From: Epilithonimonas vandammei
GTDB taxonomy: Bacteria; Bacteroidota; Bacteroidia; Flavobacteriales; Weeksellaceae
Direction: 5' to 3'
Length of the DNA: 64,000 nucleotides
Assembly: GCF_003860525.1 (NCBI RefSeq)
Contig: NZ_CP034161.1
Span: 682,001 to 746,000 of the forward strand
Shown here one piece after another: positions 43,582 through 53,625 of this stretch; the first letter of the stretch is position 1; every line of letters begins with the position of its first letter. Made by a program: the position numbers and the translations under genes. Below the pieces are notes generated by a model that was not told the origin of the DNA, searched no databases, and saw only the letters and a program-made list of their open reading frames with translations.

Positions 43582-44522
43582 ACGAGCTACAACATATCAA
43601 CCTTAATAATTTTACAACTCGGAACGGAAAAGTTCTCGATATCCCATTAAGCTATCAGCTTTTTGGAAAAGAACTGTATTCGGCTCCAATTGTTCTGATT
43701 AACCACGCTTTGACAGGGAATTCTGATGTTGCGGGAGAAAATGGCTGGTGGAAATCTTTGGTTGGAGATGGGAAAATAATTGATACCAACCGATTTACAA
43801 TTATTTCTTTCAATATTCCCGGAAATGGTTTTGACGGATTTTTCATTGATAATTACGAAGATTTTACAGCTCAGGATATTGCATCAATTTTTATTGAAGG
43901 ATTGAAAAAAGTTAAAATCGAGAAACTTTTTGCATTAGTTGGCGGTTCTGTTGGTGGTTCTATCGGTTGGGAAATGTTGACTTTGCAAAATGATTTAGCA
44001 GAAAAATTTATCCCGATTGCAACAGATTTCAAAACATCGGATTGGTTACATTCTCAATGTCTGGTTCAGAAATTTCTTTTGGAATCGGAAGAAAAACCTC
44101 TTGAAAAAGCCAGAGTTCACGCAATGTTATGTTACAGAACGCCTGAATCTCTTAACTTAAGATTCAATAGAGAAATAGATTCTGAAAAACAAATCCTGAA
44201 GTCTCACGACTGGCTCAACTTCCACGGAAACAGATTAAACGAAAGATTTAGTTTAAAAGCTTACAAACTCGTTAATCATCTTCTGATGAACATCAGCGGA
44301 AAGGAAAATGAGTTGGAAAATATCAATGCGGAAATCCATTTGGTGTCGGTAGATTCAGACCTTTTTTATCCAGCTTTTGAAATCAAAAACACTTACCATT
44401 TTTTACAAAATAAAAACAAAAACGTTCAGTATCACGAGATTAATTCTATCCACGGGCACGATGCTTTCCTAATGGAGTATGAGCAACTGAACACAATTTT
44501 AAAACCAATTTTTTTGAACTGA
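43575..44522 (+). CDS. metX: Homoserine O-acetyltransferase family protein (MetX-like)
   Basis: The enzyme activates homoserine for methionine synthesis by acylation. The 315-aa alpha/beta-hydrolase has NHALTGNSDV (oxyanion region), the nucleophile elbow GGSVGGSIGWE (Ser near residue 133), VSVDSDLFYPAFE with the catalytic Asp and SIHGHDAFL with the catalytic His. It is shorter than the typical 350-380-aa MetX. The start is TTG: no ATG gives the conserved N-terminus ELQHINLNNF. The riboswitch directly upstream supports a methionine role. Acetyl versus succinyl donor cannot be decided here. Its stop overlaps the next start (TGATG). Confidence 0.9.
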   Translation: MKNELQHINLNNFTTRNGKVLDIPLSYQLFGKELYSAPIVLINHALTGNSDVAGENGWWKSLVGDGKIIDTNRFTIISFNIPGNGFDGFFIDNYEDFTAQDIASIFIEGLKKVKIEKLFALVGGSVGGSIGWEMLTLQNDLAEKFIPIATDFKTSDWLHSQCLVQKFLLESEEKPLEKARVHAMLCYRTPESLNLRFNREIDSEKQILKSHDWLNFHGNRLNERFSLKAYKLVNHLLMNISGKENELENINAEIHLVSVDSDLFYPAFEIKNTYHFLQNKNKNVQYHEINSIHGHDAFLMEYEQLNTILKPIFLN

Positions 44523-46060
44523 TGACAGACAAGAACACAATTAATATTTATAGAAACAAAGCTCTGGTGAATTTCGAAGGAAAAGATTTCCTTGGACAGA
44601 TTGGCGTGGATTCACGTATTTTTCAAGCTTTGAATGGAGGAGGAATCAGTGTTGGAGTAATTTCCCAACAAGCGATTGAAAACGGAATTTCTGTTCTTGT
44701 GGATGAGAATGACGCTTCTGATGCAGTTGATTTTCTGAACAAAGAATTCGAAAAGGAGAAAGCAAAAGGACACGTAAGCAATATTTACAGTGTTGAAAAT
44801 CTAAGTGTAATCGGATTTGTTTCGGATAATTACAATAAGATTTTGTCGGAACTTCAGAGAAATAAAATTTATCCTTTGTTGCTGAGTCAAATCGCTTCTG
44901 CAGGAAGAGTGAACATTGTTGTAACTGCAAACCAAACCGAAATCACAAAAAATATCATCGAAACCGAAATCTTTGGAAAACCCAAAACCGTTCACCTTGC
45001 ATTGATTGGTCACGGCAATGTTGGCGGAACTTTGGTAGAGCAGATTTTGGACTCAGCTTATGATATTCTTAAAAGAAAAAGAGTGGATTTGAAAATCGTT
45101 GCGATTGCAAATTCAAAAAAAATTGCCTTTAACAAAGCAGGTTTCGGAAGCGATTGGAGACAGAAAATCAAATATTCTACAACAGACTCAAGTGTAGATT
45201 CTTTGGTGGATTTTGCAAAAGAACATCATTTGGAAAACCTTGTAATGGTGGATAACACGGCAAGCAAAGATTTTGTGAAGCATTATCCAACGTTTGTAGA
45301 TAACGGATTTGATATTGTTGGTTCAAACAAAATCTATAACACGTTACCAATCTCTGAATACCGAAATTTCAGAAAATTATTAGAAAAAAATAAAAAGAAA
45401 TATCTTTACGAAACCAATGTTGGTGCAGATTTGCCATTGATTGATACGATCAAACTCCTTCATCTTTCAGGCGAAAATATCACAAGGATTAAAGGTGTTT
45501 TTTCCGGGACACTGAGCTATGTTTTCAACAATTTTTCTCTTCGTAATGACAAATTTTCGACGATTATCAACGAAGCTTTGGAAAAAGGTTACACAGAACC
45601 AGACCCGCGCGAAGATTTATCAGGGAATGATGTTGCAAGAAAGCTCTTGATTTTAGCAAGAGAACTAGATTTGATTAATGAATTTGAAGATATCAACATT
45701 CAGAATCTTGTTCCGGAAAGTTTGCTGTCTGTTTCTAAAGAAGAATTCCTTTCAAGATTAGAAGAATTAGACGACGAATATCAAAAAATTAAAGAAAACC
45801 AAAAGCCTGACCACGTTTTAAGATACGTCGGAGATTTGCACGGAGATTTGCAAAAAGAAAAAGGAGAATTGGATGTGAAACTGATTTCTGTTCCGGCCAA
45901 TTCAGCATTAGGACAACTAAAAGGTTCAGATTCCATCTTCGAAATCTATACTGAAAGTTACGGCGAAAATCCAATCGTGATTATGGGAGCCGGAGCTGGA
46001 GCTAAAGTAACTGCCAGAGGCGTTTTTGGTGATATTTTAAGATTAAGCGAAACAAAATAA
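44522..46060 (+). CDS. Homoserine dehydrogenase with N-terminal ACT domains
   Basis: The 512-aa protein looks like a ThrA-type aspartokinase-homoserine dehydrogenase that lacks the kinase catalytic domain. Residues about 10-155 hold two ACT-like regulatory modules (IGVDSRIFQALNGGGISVGV and FVSDNYNKILSELQRNKIYP). From about 158 there is an NAD(P)-binding domain (ALIGHGNVGGTLVEQ) and the catalytic part with ETNVGADLPLIDTIK, FSGTLSYVFNNF and EPDPREDLSGNDVARK. It supplies homoserine to MetX, to which it is translationally coupled. Feedback control through the ACT part is likely; the effector is inferred only. Confidence 0.92.
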   Translation: MTDKNTINIYRNKALVNFEGKDFLGQIGVDSRIFQALNGGGISVGVISQQAIENGISVLVDENDASDAVDFLNKEFEKEKAKGHVSNIYSVENLSVIGFVSDNYNKILSELQRNKIYPLLLSQIASAGRVNIVVTANQTEITKNIIETEIFGKPKTVHLALIGHGNVGGTLVEQILDSAYDILKRKRVDLKIVAIANSKKIAFNKAGFGSDWRQKIKYSTTDSSVDSLVDFAKEHHLENLVMVDNTASKDFVKHYPTFVDNGFDIVGSNKIYNTLPISEYRNFRKLLEKNKKKYLYETNVGADLPLIDTIKLLHLSGENITRIKGVFSGTLSYVFNNFSLRNDKFSTIINEALEKGYTEPDPREDLSGNDVARKLLILARELDLINEFEDINIQNLVPESLLSVSKEEFLSRLEELDDEYQKIKENQKPDHVLRYVGDLHGDLQKEKGELDVKLISVPANSALGQLKGSDSIFEIYTESYGENPIVIMGAGAGAKVTARGVFGDILRLSETK

Positions 46061-46112
46061 ATTATAATGTAACAATATAGCAGTGTAACAATGTACCGAT
46101 AGTTTTGCAATT

Positions 46113-46181
46113 GTCATTCTGAACAAAGTGAAGGATTTCATTGTTACATTGGTAAACTGTTTCATTGGTAAACTAAAAAAT
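46113..46181. repeat. Repeat fragment before the trans-sulfuration gene
   Basis: A single GTCATTCTGAACAAAGTGAA half-element (46113-46132) of the window-wide family is followed by two direct CATTGGTAAACT words. Upstream (46067-46100) TGTAACAATRTA words repeat. No promoter was recognised here. Confidence 0.6.
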
Positions 46182-47342
46182 ATGGAAAATTTCGAAACAT
46201 TAGCCATAAGAACGCAAACCGAAAGAACTCAGTTTGACGAGCATTCCACGCCGTTGTATCTTACTTCAAGCTTCGTTTTTGAAGATGCAGAAGATATGCG
46301 CGCGAGTTTTGCGGAAGAAAAAGACAAGAATCTTTACAGCCGTTTCAGCAACCCAAATGTTACAGAATTTGTAGATAAAATGGTGAAAATGGAAGGCGCA
46401 GAATCTGGTTATGCTTTTGCAACGGGGATGGCGGCGATTTATTCAACTTTTGCAACTTTGCTCAATGCTGGCCACCATATTGTGAGTTGCCAATCGGTTT
46501 TCGGTTCCACGCACACTTTGTTCACAAAATATTTCCCAAAATGGAATATCGAAACCACTTACTTTAAAGCAGAAGATGCTGAAAATGTGGAACAATATAT
46601 TCAGCCTAATACAAAAGTCCTGTATCTGGAAACACCAACCAACCCCGCGATCGAGGTTTTGGATTTGGAATTTTTCGGACAGATTGCTAAAAAACATAAC
46701 CTGCTTTTCATCGTAGACAATTGTTTTGCAACGCCTTATTTGCAGCAACCAATTAAATATGGGGCAGATATCGTGGTGCATTCTGCAACGAAACTCATCG
46801 ACGGGCAAGGCCGGGTTCTTGGCGGCGTTGCGGTTGGAAAAGCAGATTTGATCCGTGAGATTTATCTTTTTGCGAGAAATACAGGACCGGCGATGTCGCC
46901 ATTCAACGCGTGGGTTTTAAGTAAAAGCTTGGAAACTCTTGCGATCCGTGTCGAGAAACATTGTGAGAACGCTCTGAAAGTCGCAGAATTTCTGGAAAAT
47001 CACCCGAACGTAGAATTGGTAAAATACCCGTTCCTAAAATCCCATCCAAGCTACGAAATCGCCAAAAAGCAAATGAAATTAGGCGGGAATATTGTGGCGT
47101 TTGAAGTAAAAGGTGGTATTGAAGGCGGACGGAATTTCCTCAACCGAATTAAGATTTGTTCGCTTTCCGCGAATTTGGGAGATACGAGAACGATTGTTAC
47201 GCATCCGGCTTCCACAACGCATTCCAAGCTTTCCGATGAAGAAAGAAACGAAGTTGGAATCACTGCCGGATTGGTACGTTGTTCCGTTGGTTTGGAAAAT
47301 ATTGATGATATTTTAGGCGATTTGAAACAAGCTTTAGACTAA
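46182..47342 (+). CDS. O-succinyl/acetylhomoserine sulfhydrylase family PLP enzyme
   Basis: This is a Cys/Met-metabolism PLP-dependent enzyme (386 aa). It has YSRFSNPNV, the phosphate-binding GYAFATGMAAI, LYLETPTNPAIEVLDL, VDNCFATPYLQ and the PLP-lysine in VVHSATKLIDGQGRVLGG (near residue 205). The late NLGDTRTIVTHPASTTHSKL is typical. Sequence and context suggest direct sulfhydrylation of acylhomoserine to homocysteine (MetZ/MetY type), although cystathionine gamma-synthase is closely related. The ATG used starts MENFETLAIRTQ; an upstream start would translate the repeat. Confidence 0.92.
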   Translation: MENFETLAIRTQTERTQFDEHSTPLYLTSSFVFEDAEDMRASFAEEKDKNLYSRFSNPNVTEFVDKMVKMEGAESGYAFATGMAAIYSTFATLLNAGHHIVSCQSVFGSTHTLFTKYFPKWNIETTYFKAEDAENVEQYIQPNTKVLYLETPTNPAIEVLDLEFFGQIAKKHNLLFIVDNCFATPYLQQPIKYGADIVVHSATKLIDGQGRVLGGVAVGKADLIREIYLFARNTGPAMSPFNAWVLSKSLETLAIRVEKHCENALKVAEFLENHPNVELVKYPFLKSHPSYEIAKKQMKLGGNIVAFEVKGGIEGGRNFLNRIKICSLSANLGDTRTIVTHPASTTHSKLSDEERNEVGITAGLVRCSVGLENIDDILGDLKQALD

Positions 47343-47389
47343 CGGAATCGGAATTAGGAGCAACCAGTTTTCAACTCCGAAACAAGATT

Positions 47390-47510
47390 CCAACCCGCTG
47401 TCCGCTATATCTTTTTTGTTTTTTTACAACATTTGTCATTCTGAGCTTGTCGAAGAATCCAAAAAAACAAAAAAGGATGCCGCTACCATCGGGGCTATGT
47501 TGAGGTTTTA
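47390..47510. repeat. Intergenic repeat, copy B, with a nested CTGAGCTTGTCGAAG element
   Basis: The ends match copy A at 42.3 kb (CCCGCTGTCCGCTATATC on the left; GGATGCCGCTACCATCGGGG and CTATGTTGAGG on the right). Its loop contains GTCATTCTGAGCTTGTCGAA (47435-47454), a member of the other repeat family, where copy A has unrelated sequence. A short hairpin CCGTCGGT/ACCGATGG follows at 47563-47581. No riboswitch was recognised before metH. Confidence 0.8.
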
Positions 47511-47603
47511 TCTTCCAATCAACGAAAAAAAAGAAGAATCCGAAAGATTCAATATCAGTAGCCGTCGGTAAAACCGATGGGACATTAGAAAAAGAAATGA
47601 ATT

Positions 47604-48617
47604 ATGAAAAATTCAGAACAATTATATAAAGCACTCGTTGAACGCATTCTCATTCTTGACGGCGCAATGGGAACGATGATTCAGCGCTACAATTTCACCG
47701 AAGAAGATTATCGCGGTGAGCGATTCAAAGACTGGAAATCTCCGCTCAAAGGAAATAATGACTTATTGTCTTTGACCCAGCCGGAAGCGATTGAAGAAAT
47801 TCACAGAAAATATCTTTTGGCGGGTGCGGATATTATTGAAACCAATACATTTTCTGGAACTACCATTGCAATGGCGGATTATCATATGGAAGATTTGGTT
47901 TACGAACTCAATTATGAATCTGCTAAAATTGCTAAAAAAGTCTGTGCCGAATTTACTGCTCAAAATCCTGATAAGCCAAGATTTGTTGCGGGTTCAATCG
48001 GACCAACTAACAGAACAGCGAGTCTAAGCCCAGACGTGAATGACCCGGGTTACAGAGCCATCACTTTTGATGAACTTAGAGTGGCTTACAAACAACAAGC
48101 TGAGGCTTTGCTAGACGGAGGTTCTGACATTCTTTTAGTAGAAACTATTTTTGATACTTTGAATGCAAAAGCGGCATTATTCGCAATTGACGAAATAAGA
48201 GAAGAACGTAATATCAAGATTCCGATTATGGTGTCAGGAACCATTACTGATGCTTCCGGAAGGACTTTGAGCGGGCAGACGGCGGATGCATTTTTAATTT
48301 CGGTTTCTCATATGGATTTGATCAGTGTGGGCTTCAATTGCGCTTTGGGTGCAAAACAGCTGACGCCTTATCTTGAGATTCTTTCCAATCATACAAACTT
48401 CGGAATTTCGGCCTATCCCAATGCGGGCTTACCGAACGCTTTCGGTCAGTATGACGAAACTGCCGAGCAAATGGCGGAACAAATCAAAGAATATGTTGAC
48501 AAAGGTTTAATCAATATTATCGGAGGTTGTTGCGGAACAACGCCAGACCATATCAAAGCGATTGCTGATTTGGTACAAACTTACCAGCCGAGGAAATTGT
48601 CGGCAATTAGTGAATAA
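47604..48617 (+). CDS. metH: Methionine synthase subunit 1: homocysteine S-methyltransferase domain
   Basis: This 337-aa protein equals the N-terminal (homocysteine-binding) domain of MetH. It starts [15 protein letters not shown], has [12 protein letters not shown] (zinc Cys near residue 246) and [14 protein letters not shown] (zinc Cys pair near 311-312). It ends where a linker to the folate domain would be in one-piece MetH. The second part is encoded three bases downstream, so the two chains should work together. The split is clean, with separate stop and start codons, not a frameshift. Confidence 0.95.
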   Translation: MKNSEQLYKALVERILILDGAMGTMIQRYNFTEEDYRGERFKDWKSPLKGNNDLLSLTQPEAIEEIHRKYLLAGADIIETNTFSGTTIAMADYHMEDLVYELNYESAKIAKKVCAEFTAQNPDKPRFVAGSIGPTNRTASLSPDVNDPGYRAITFDELRVAYKQQAEALLDGGSDILLVETIFDTLNAKAALFAIDEIREERNIKIPIMVSGTITDASGRTLSGQTADAFLISVSHMDLISVGFNCALGAKQLTPYLEILSNHTNFGISAYPNAGLPNAFGQYDETAEQMAEQIKEYVDKGLINIIGGCCGTTPDHIKAIADLVQTYQPRKLSAISE

Positions 48618-48620
48618 TTT

Positions 48621-51305
48621 ATGGAAACAGATTGTAAAAGAAAATATCTGAAATTAGCAGGCCTTGAGCCTTTAATTATAACGCCCGAATCCAACTTCAT
48701 CAATGTTGGAGAGAGAACCAACGTTGCGGGTTCCAAAAAATTTCTTCGATTAATTAAGGAAGAAAAATATTCCGAAGCGCTTGATATTGCCAGAAATCAG
48801 GTGGAAGGCGGTGCTCAGATTCTCGACGTCAATATGGATGACGGACTTTTGGACGGGAAAAATGCAATGGTCAGATTCCTTAATCTAATTGCTTCCGAAC
48901 CAGATATTGCCAGAATCCCGATTATGATTGATTCATCAAAATGGGAGATTTTGGAAGCGGGATTACAAGTTGTTCAAGGAAAACCTGTTGTTAATTCCAT
49001 CAGTTTGAAAGGCGGTGAAGAAGAATTCATCAAGCAGGCAAAAGCGATTAAAAGGTATGGCGCAGCAGCGATTATTATGGCTTTTGATGAAGTTGGACAA
49101 GCTGATAACTACAAAAGAAGAATCGAAATTTCCAAAAGGTCTTATGATATTTTAGTGAACCAGGTTGGTTTTCCTTCCGAGGATATTATTTTCGACCTTA
49201 ATATTTTTCCTGTTGCAACGGGAATGGATGAACACCGCAGAAACGCCATTGATTTTATCGAAGCAACACGTTGGGTTCGTACCAATCTTCCGAATGCTTC
49301 CGTAAGTGGAGGTGTTTCCAATGTTTCGTTTTCTTTTCGTGGGAACGATTCTGTGAGAGAAGCAATGCACTCTGTTTTCCTTTACCACGCCATAAAAGCT
49401 GGGATGAATATGGGAATCGTGAATCCAACAATGTTGGAAGTTTATGACGAAATCCCAAAAGATTTGTTGGAATTGGTGGAAGATGTAATGCTCGACAGGA
49501 AGGATGATGCGACAGAAAAATTGCTCGATTATTCCGAAAAAAATAAATCCACAAAAAAAGAAAAAACCGAAGACCTTAGCTGGAGAGAGCAGGATTTACA
49601 AACAAGAATCACGCACGCTTTGGTTAAAGGAATTGACCGTTTTATCGAGGAAGATGCCGAAGAAGCGCGTCAAAATTCTAAACGTCCTTTGGATGTTATC
49701 GAAATCAATCTAATGACAGGAATGGGTGTTGTCGGCGACCTTTTTGGAAGTGGAAAAATGTTCCTGCCTCAGGTGGTGAAATCTGCGAGAGTGATGAAAA
49801 GAGCCGTTGCTTATCTTCAGCCTTTCATCGAAGCGGAAAAAGACCAGACTCAAAAGTCCAACGGAAAAATTCTGATGGCAACCGTAAAAGGCGATGTTCA
49901 CGATATCGGAAAAAATATTGTGAGCGTAGTGTTGGGTTGTAACAATTACGAAATTGTGGATTTGGGTGTGATGGTTCCTGCCGAGAAAATTATTCAGACT
50001 GCAATCGATGAAAAAGTAGATGTGATTGGATTAAGCGGGTTGATTACGCCAAGTCTGGACGAGATGGTTCATATTGCAGATGAATTGGAACGTAAAAATC
50101 TGAATTTTCCTTTGTTGATCGGAGGCGCGACAACTTCCAAAGCGCATACGGCGGTTAAAATTTCACCTAAATATTCAAATACTGTCGTACACGTGAACGA
50201 CGCTTCCAGAGCTGTTGGCGTTGTGAGTGCGCTTTTGAATCAGGATAAATCTAATGCTTATGCTTTGGAAATCAGAAAAGATTATGATGAATTCCGTGAA
50301 AAATTCCTGAATCGCCAGGTTGATAAAGAATATGTTCCGATAGCAGAAGCTCGTGAGAAAAAATTCAAAATCAATTGGGAAAATGAAATTATTCCAACAC
50401 CGAAAAAATTAGGAATCACAATTATCGAAGACCAAAATCTGGATGAATTGGTTGAGTTTATAGACTGGTCACCGTTTTTCAGAAGCTGGCAATTGTTTGG
50501 AAAATTTCCCGAGATTTTAACAGATGATGTGGTTGGAGAACAAGCGACGATTTTGTTCAATGAAGCGCAGACAATGCTCAAAAAAATCCTGAAAGAAAAG
50601 AGTTTTGTTGCCAAAGGTATTTTCGGGATTTTCCCAGCCAATGCGAATGAACAGGATGATATTTTGGTTTTTGATGATAATCAGAATGTAGTTTCAACTT
50701 TCAGAACTTTGCGCCAGCAACATAAAAAATCAGAAGGGAAGGAATATTTTGCTTTAAGTGATTTTATTGCGCCTGAAAATTCCGGAAAACAAGATTATAT
50801 CGGAACTTTCTGTGTTTGTACAGGTTTTGGAGCTGATGAATTAGCAAAAGAATATGAAGACCAGAATGACGATTACAATGCGATTATGGTAAAAGCGTTG
50901 GCAGACCGTTTTGCAGAAGCCTTCGCAGAATACCTTCATAAAAAAGTCAGAACTGAATATTGGGGTTATTCTGAAAATGAAACCTTGGATAATGATGAAT
51001 TGATCAAAGAAAAATATCTGGGAATTCGCCCGGCTCCGGGTTATCCGGCCTGTCCGGATCATTTGGAGAAACTGACGATTTGGGATTTATTAAAAGTTGA
51101 GGAAAACATCGGAGTAACTTTAACCGAAAGCTTAGCAATGTGGCCGACAGCAGCCGTTTCCGGATATTATTTCGGAAATGAAAAATCAAAATATTTCGGT
51201 GTCGGGAAAATTGATGAAGACCAGCTCAAAGATTACGCCGAAAGAAAGAATATTGACTTAGAATATGCCAGAAAATGGCTTGCTCCTAATTTGGTTGATG
51301 GTTGA
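48621..51305 (+). CDS. metH: Methionine synthase subunit 2: folate, cobalamin and reactivation domains
   Basis: The 894-aa protein contains the pterin-binding domain ([35 protein letters not shown]), the cobalamin-binding module with [18 protein letters not shown] (axial His near residue 426) and [17 protein letters not shown], and the C-terminal AdoMet-activation domain with [14 protein letters not shown] near 804 and [18 protein letters not shown]. It moves methyl groups from methyl-tetrahydrofolate through cobalamin to homocysteine. It needs the first subunit, encoded directly upstream, for homocysteine binding. Confidence 0.95.
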   Translation: METDCKRKYLKLAGLEPLIITPESNFINVGERTNVAGSKKFLRLIKEEKYSEALDIARNQVEGGAQILDVNMDDGLLDGKNAMVRFLNLIASEPDIARIPIMIDSSKWEILEAGLQVVQGKPVVNSISLKGGEEEFIKQAKAIKRYGAAAIIMAFDEVGQADNYKRRIEISKRSYDILVNQVGFPSEDIIFDLNIFPVATGMDEHRRNAIDFIEATRWVRTNLPNASVSGGVSNVSFSFRGNDSVREAMHSVFLYHAIKAGMNMGIVNPTMLEVYDEIPKDLLELVEDVMLDRKDDATEKLLDYSEKNKSTKKEKTEDLSWREQDLQTRITHALVKGIDRFIEEDAEEARQNSKRPLDVIEINLMTGMGVVGDLFGSGKMFLPQVVKSARVMKRAVAYLQPFIEAEKDQTQKSNGKILMATVKGDVHDIGKNIVSVVLGCNNYEIVDLGVMVPAEKIIQTAIDEKVDVIGLSGLITPSLDEMVHIADELERKNLNFPLLIGGATTSKAHTAVKISPKYSNTVVHVNDASRAVGVVSALLNQDKSNAYALEIRKDYDEFREKFLNRQVDKEYVPIAEAREKKFKINWENEIIPTPKKLGITIIEDQNLDELVEFIDWSPFFRSWQLFGKFPEILTDDVVGEQATILFNEAQTMLKKILKEKSFVAKGIFGIFPANANEQDDILVFDDNQNVVSTFRTLRQQHKKSEGKEYFALSDFIAPENSGKQDYIGTFCVCTGFGADELAKEYEDQNDDYNAIMVKALADRFAEAFAEYLHKKVRTEYWGYSENETLDNDELIKEKYLGIRPAPGYPACPDHLEKLTIWDLLKVEENIGVTLTESLAMWPTAAVSGYYFGNEKSKYFGVGKIDEDQLKDYAERKNIDLEYARKWLAPNLVDG

Positions 51306-51384
51306 TGGTTGTCGGTTGATGGTAATTTTCCATTGACTGAAAATCCGACAACTAACAACTGATAACTAACAACTAAATAAAAAA

Positions 51385-52341
51385 ATGAAAATTACCGACC
51401 ATATAAAAAATGCCAACGGCAAAACGCTTTTCTCTTTTGAGATTGTTCCCCCACAAAAAGGAGTGGGAATTGCGGATTTGTATAAAAATATTGACCCTTT
51501 GATGGAGTTCAAACCACCTTTTATTGATGTTACAACTTCTAGAGAAGAGTACATCTTTTTGGAAAGAGGAAACGGTTTGATGGAGCGAAAAATCACTAGA
51601 ATGCGTCCTGGAACTTTAGGAATTTGTTCGGCGATTCAGAATAAATATAATGTTGATACCGTTCCACACGTTCTTTGTGGTGGATTTACAAAAGAAGAAA
51701 CCGAATATCTTTTGGTGGATTGTATGTATTTAGGAATCAATAACATCGTAGCATTACGTGGTGATGCAATGAAAGGTGAAAAATATTTTGAACCCACAAA
51801 AGGTGGACACAAATATGCCTCTGACTTAGTAAAACAAATTCAAGATTTAGGAACAGGGAAATACCTTCACGAAGAAATTTTGAGCGAAGAAAACAACAGT
51901 TTTTGCATTGGTGTTGCGGGTTATCCTGAAAAACATATTGAAGCACCTTCTATGAATTATGACCTTCAAATGTTGAAGAAAAAAGTTGAAGCAGGTGCAG
52001 ATTACATCGTTACTCAAATGTTTTTTGACAATCAAAAGTTCTTCGAATTCGTAAAACAAGCGAGAGAAATAGGAATTGATGTTCCAATTATCCCAGGAAT
52101 CAAACCAATTGCTACAAAGACACATTTACAAATGTTGCCGCAGGTTTTCAAAATCGATTTGCCAGAAGCTTTGATTAATGAAGTTCTGAAATGTAAAACC
52201 AACAATGATGTTCGAGAAGTTGGAATAGAATGGGCGATTAATCAATCAAAAGAACTTTTGGATTTTGGAATTCCTGTTCTGCACTTTTACTCGATGGGGA
52301 AAAGTGATAATATTCTCAAAATCGGAAGAGAAGTTTTTTAA
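51385..52341 (+). CDS. metF: Methylenetetrahydrofolate reductase
   Basis: MetF makes 5-methyl-tetrahydrofolate, the methyl donor of MetH. The 318-aa protein has the N-terminal FSFEIVPPQKG (catalytic Glu), FIDVTTSREEY, the FAD-binding NIVALRGDA and GGFTKEET, and ADYIVTQMFFDNQKFFEFV near residue 210. Length is usual for bacterial MetF. It lies 79 bases after metH and probably shares its transcript. Confidence 0.96.
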   Translation: MKITDHIKNANGKTLFSFEIVPPQKGVGIADLYKNIDPLMEFKPPFIDVTTSREEYIFLERGNGLMERKITRMRPGTLGICSAIQNKYNVDTVPHVLCGGFTKEETEYLLVDCMYLGINNIVALRGDAMKGEKYFEPTKGGHKYASDLVKQIQDLGTGKYLHEEILSEENNSFCIGVAGYPEKHIEAPSMNYDLQMLKKKVEAGADYIVTQMFFDNQKFFEFVKQAREIGIDVPIIPGIKPIATKTHLQMLPQVFKIDLPEALINEVLKCKTNNDVREVGIEWAINQSKELLDFGIPVLHFYSMGKSDNILKIGREVF

Positions 52342-52344
52342 GAC

Positions 52345-52373
52345 AAAAAGAGGTGTGATTTGCATCTCTTTTT
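52345..52373 (+). terminator. Terminator after metF
   Basis: AAAAAGAGGTG pairs with CATCTCTTTTT (one G-T pair) around a short loop and ends in a T-run. Confidence 0.85.
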
Positions 52374-52398
52374 TTAATTTTACGATTCAACGAAAAAT

Positions 52399-53622
52399 AT
52401 GAAATTATCAGGTCCTTTCAAACAAATTGTCACGCTTAACCATCTTCCATTAAAAGGAAAATTACAAGATGAATCTTTAGAAATCATTTCCAATGGCGGA
52501 ATTGTCACTGAAAATGGGAAAATTTTAGAAGTCAATGACTTCAATTTTCTGAAACAAAAATTTCCAAATTCTGAAATTGATTTGATTGAAAGTGAGCAAA
52601 TTGCACTTCCAGCTTTTGTAGATGCCCACACACATATTTGCTTCGGTGGAAATCGAGCCAATGATTTTGCAATGCGCAATGCAGGCAAAACTTATCTCGA
52701 AATTGCAGAATCTGGCGGTGGCATATGGAGTTCCGTTCAGCATACAAGACAAGCATCTGAGGACGATTTGGTTAATGGAATTCTTGAACGCGTCAATGTT
52801 TTATTAAATCAGGGCATTACAACAATCGAGATAAAAAGCGGTTACGGTTTAAATGTTGAAGAAGAACTCAAAATGTTACGAGCTATTAAAAAAGCTCAGG
52901 CAAAAACTAAAGTAACCCTAGTTCCCACTTGTCTTTCCGCCCATCTTAAACCTAAAGATTTTGATGGAAGTTCAGAAGAGTATCTCAATTATATTTTAGA
53001 ACAGATTTTACCAAAAGTAAAAGACGAAAATCTTGCGAAAAGAGTTGATATTTTTATTGAAAAATCAGCTTTTCAGCCAGAAGAAAGTAAGAATTTCCTT
53101 TTGAAAGCAAAAGAATTAGGATTTCAAATCACAGTTCACGCTGACCAATTTACAGCAGGAAGTTCACGAATTGCTGTTGAAGTGGGCGCAAAATCTGCCG
53201 ATCATCTGGAAGCAACAATTGATGAAGATATTGAGTTTTTAGCCAATTCAAATACTGTGGCGGTTGCTTTGCCCGGTGCAAGTTTAGGATTGGGCGAACC
53301 TTTTTCCCCGGCTAGAAAAATCCTTGACAAAGGCGGAATTCTTGCCATCGCAACCGATTGGAATCCCGGTTCTGCACCAATGGGAAATCTTGTAACTCAA
53401 GCTTCCATTTTGGCAACTTATCAAAAATTGACAACGGCTGAGGTTTTAGCGGCGATAACTTTCCGAGCTGCCTATGCTTTGGATTTAGAAGACAGAGGGG
53501 TTTTGGCTGAAGGGAAAAAAGCAGATTTCTTGACTTATGAAACCGATAATTTTCAAAATATTCTTTATCATCAAGGAAGTTTGAAACCTAAAAGTATTTA
53601 TATCAACGGAGAAAAAATATAA
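52399..53622 (+). CDS. hutI: Imidazolonepropionase
   Basis: HutI hydrolyses imidazolone-5-propionate to formiminoglutamate in histidine degradation. The 407-aa amidohydrolase has the metal-binding VDAHTHICFGGNRAND (about 73-88), EIKSGYGLNVEEELKMLRAI, VHADQFTAGSS with a metal His, and ATDWNPGSAPMGNL with the catalytic Asp. Length is standard. It is followed after three bases by hutG, so the two are co-transcribed; hutH and hutU are not in the window. Confidence 0.97.
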   Translation: MKLSGPFKQIVTLNHLPLKGKLQDESLEIISNGGIVTENGKILEVNDFNFLKQKFPNSEIDLIESEQIALPAFVDAHTHICFGGNRANDFAMRNAGKTYLEIAESGGGIWSSVQHTRQASEDDLVNGILERVNVLLNQGITTIEIKSGYGLNVEEELKMLRAIKKAQAKTKVTLVPTCLSAHLKPKDFDGSSEEYLNYILEQILPKVKDENLAKRVDIFIEKSAFQPEESKNFLLKAKELGFQITVHADQFTAGSSRIAVEVGAKSADHLEATIDEDIEFLANSNTVAVALPGASLGLGEPFSPARKILDKGGILAIATDWNPGSAPMGNLVTQASILATYQKLTTAEVLAAITFRAAYALDLEDRGVLAEGKKADFLTYETDNFQNILYHQGSLKPKSIYINGEKI

Positions 53623-53625
53623 ATT

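Noticed and set aside
47563..47581. Riboswitch in front of metH
   Set aside because: Only a short 8-bp hairpin is present; no cobalamin or SAM riboswitch core could be matched.
48610..48625. Frameshift in metH
   Set aside because: The first protein ends with a proper stop, the second has its own ATG three bases later, and no domain residue is lost; a true two-gene arrangement fits better.
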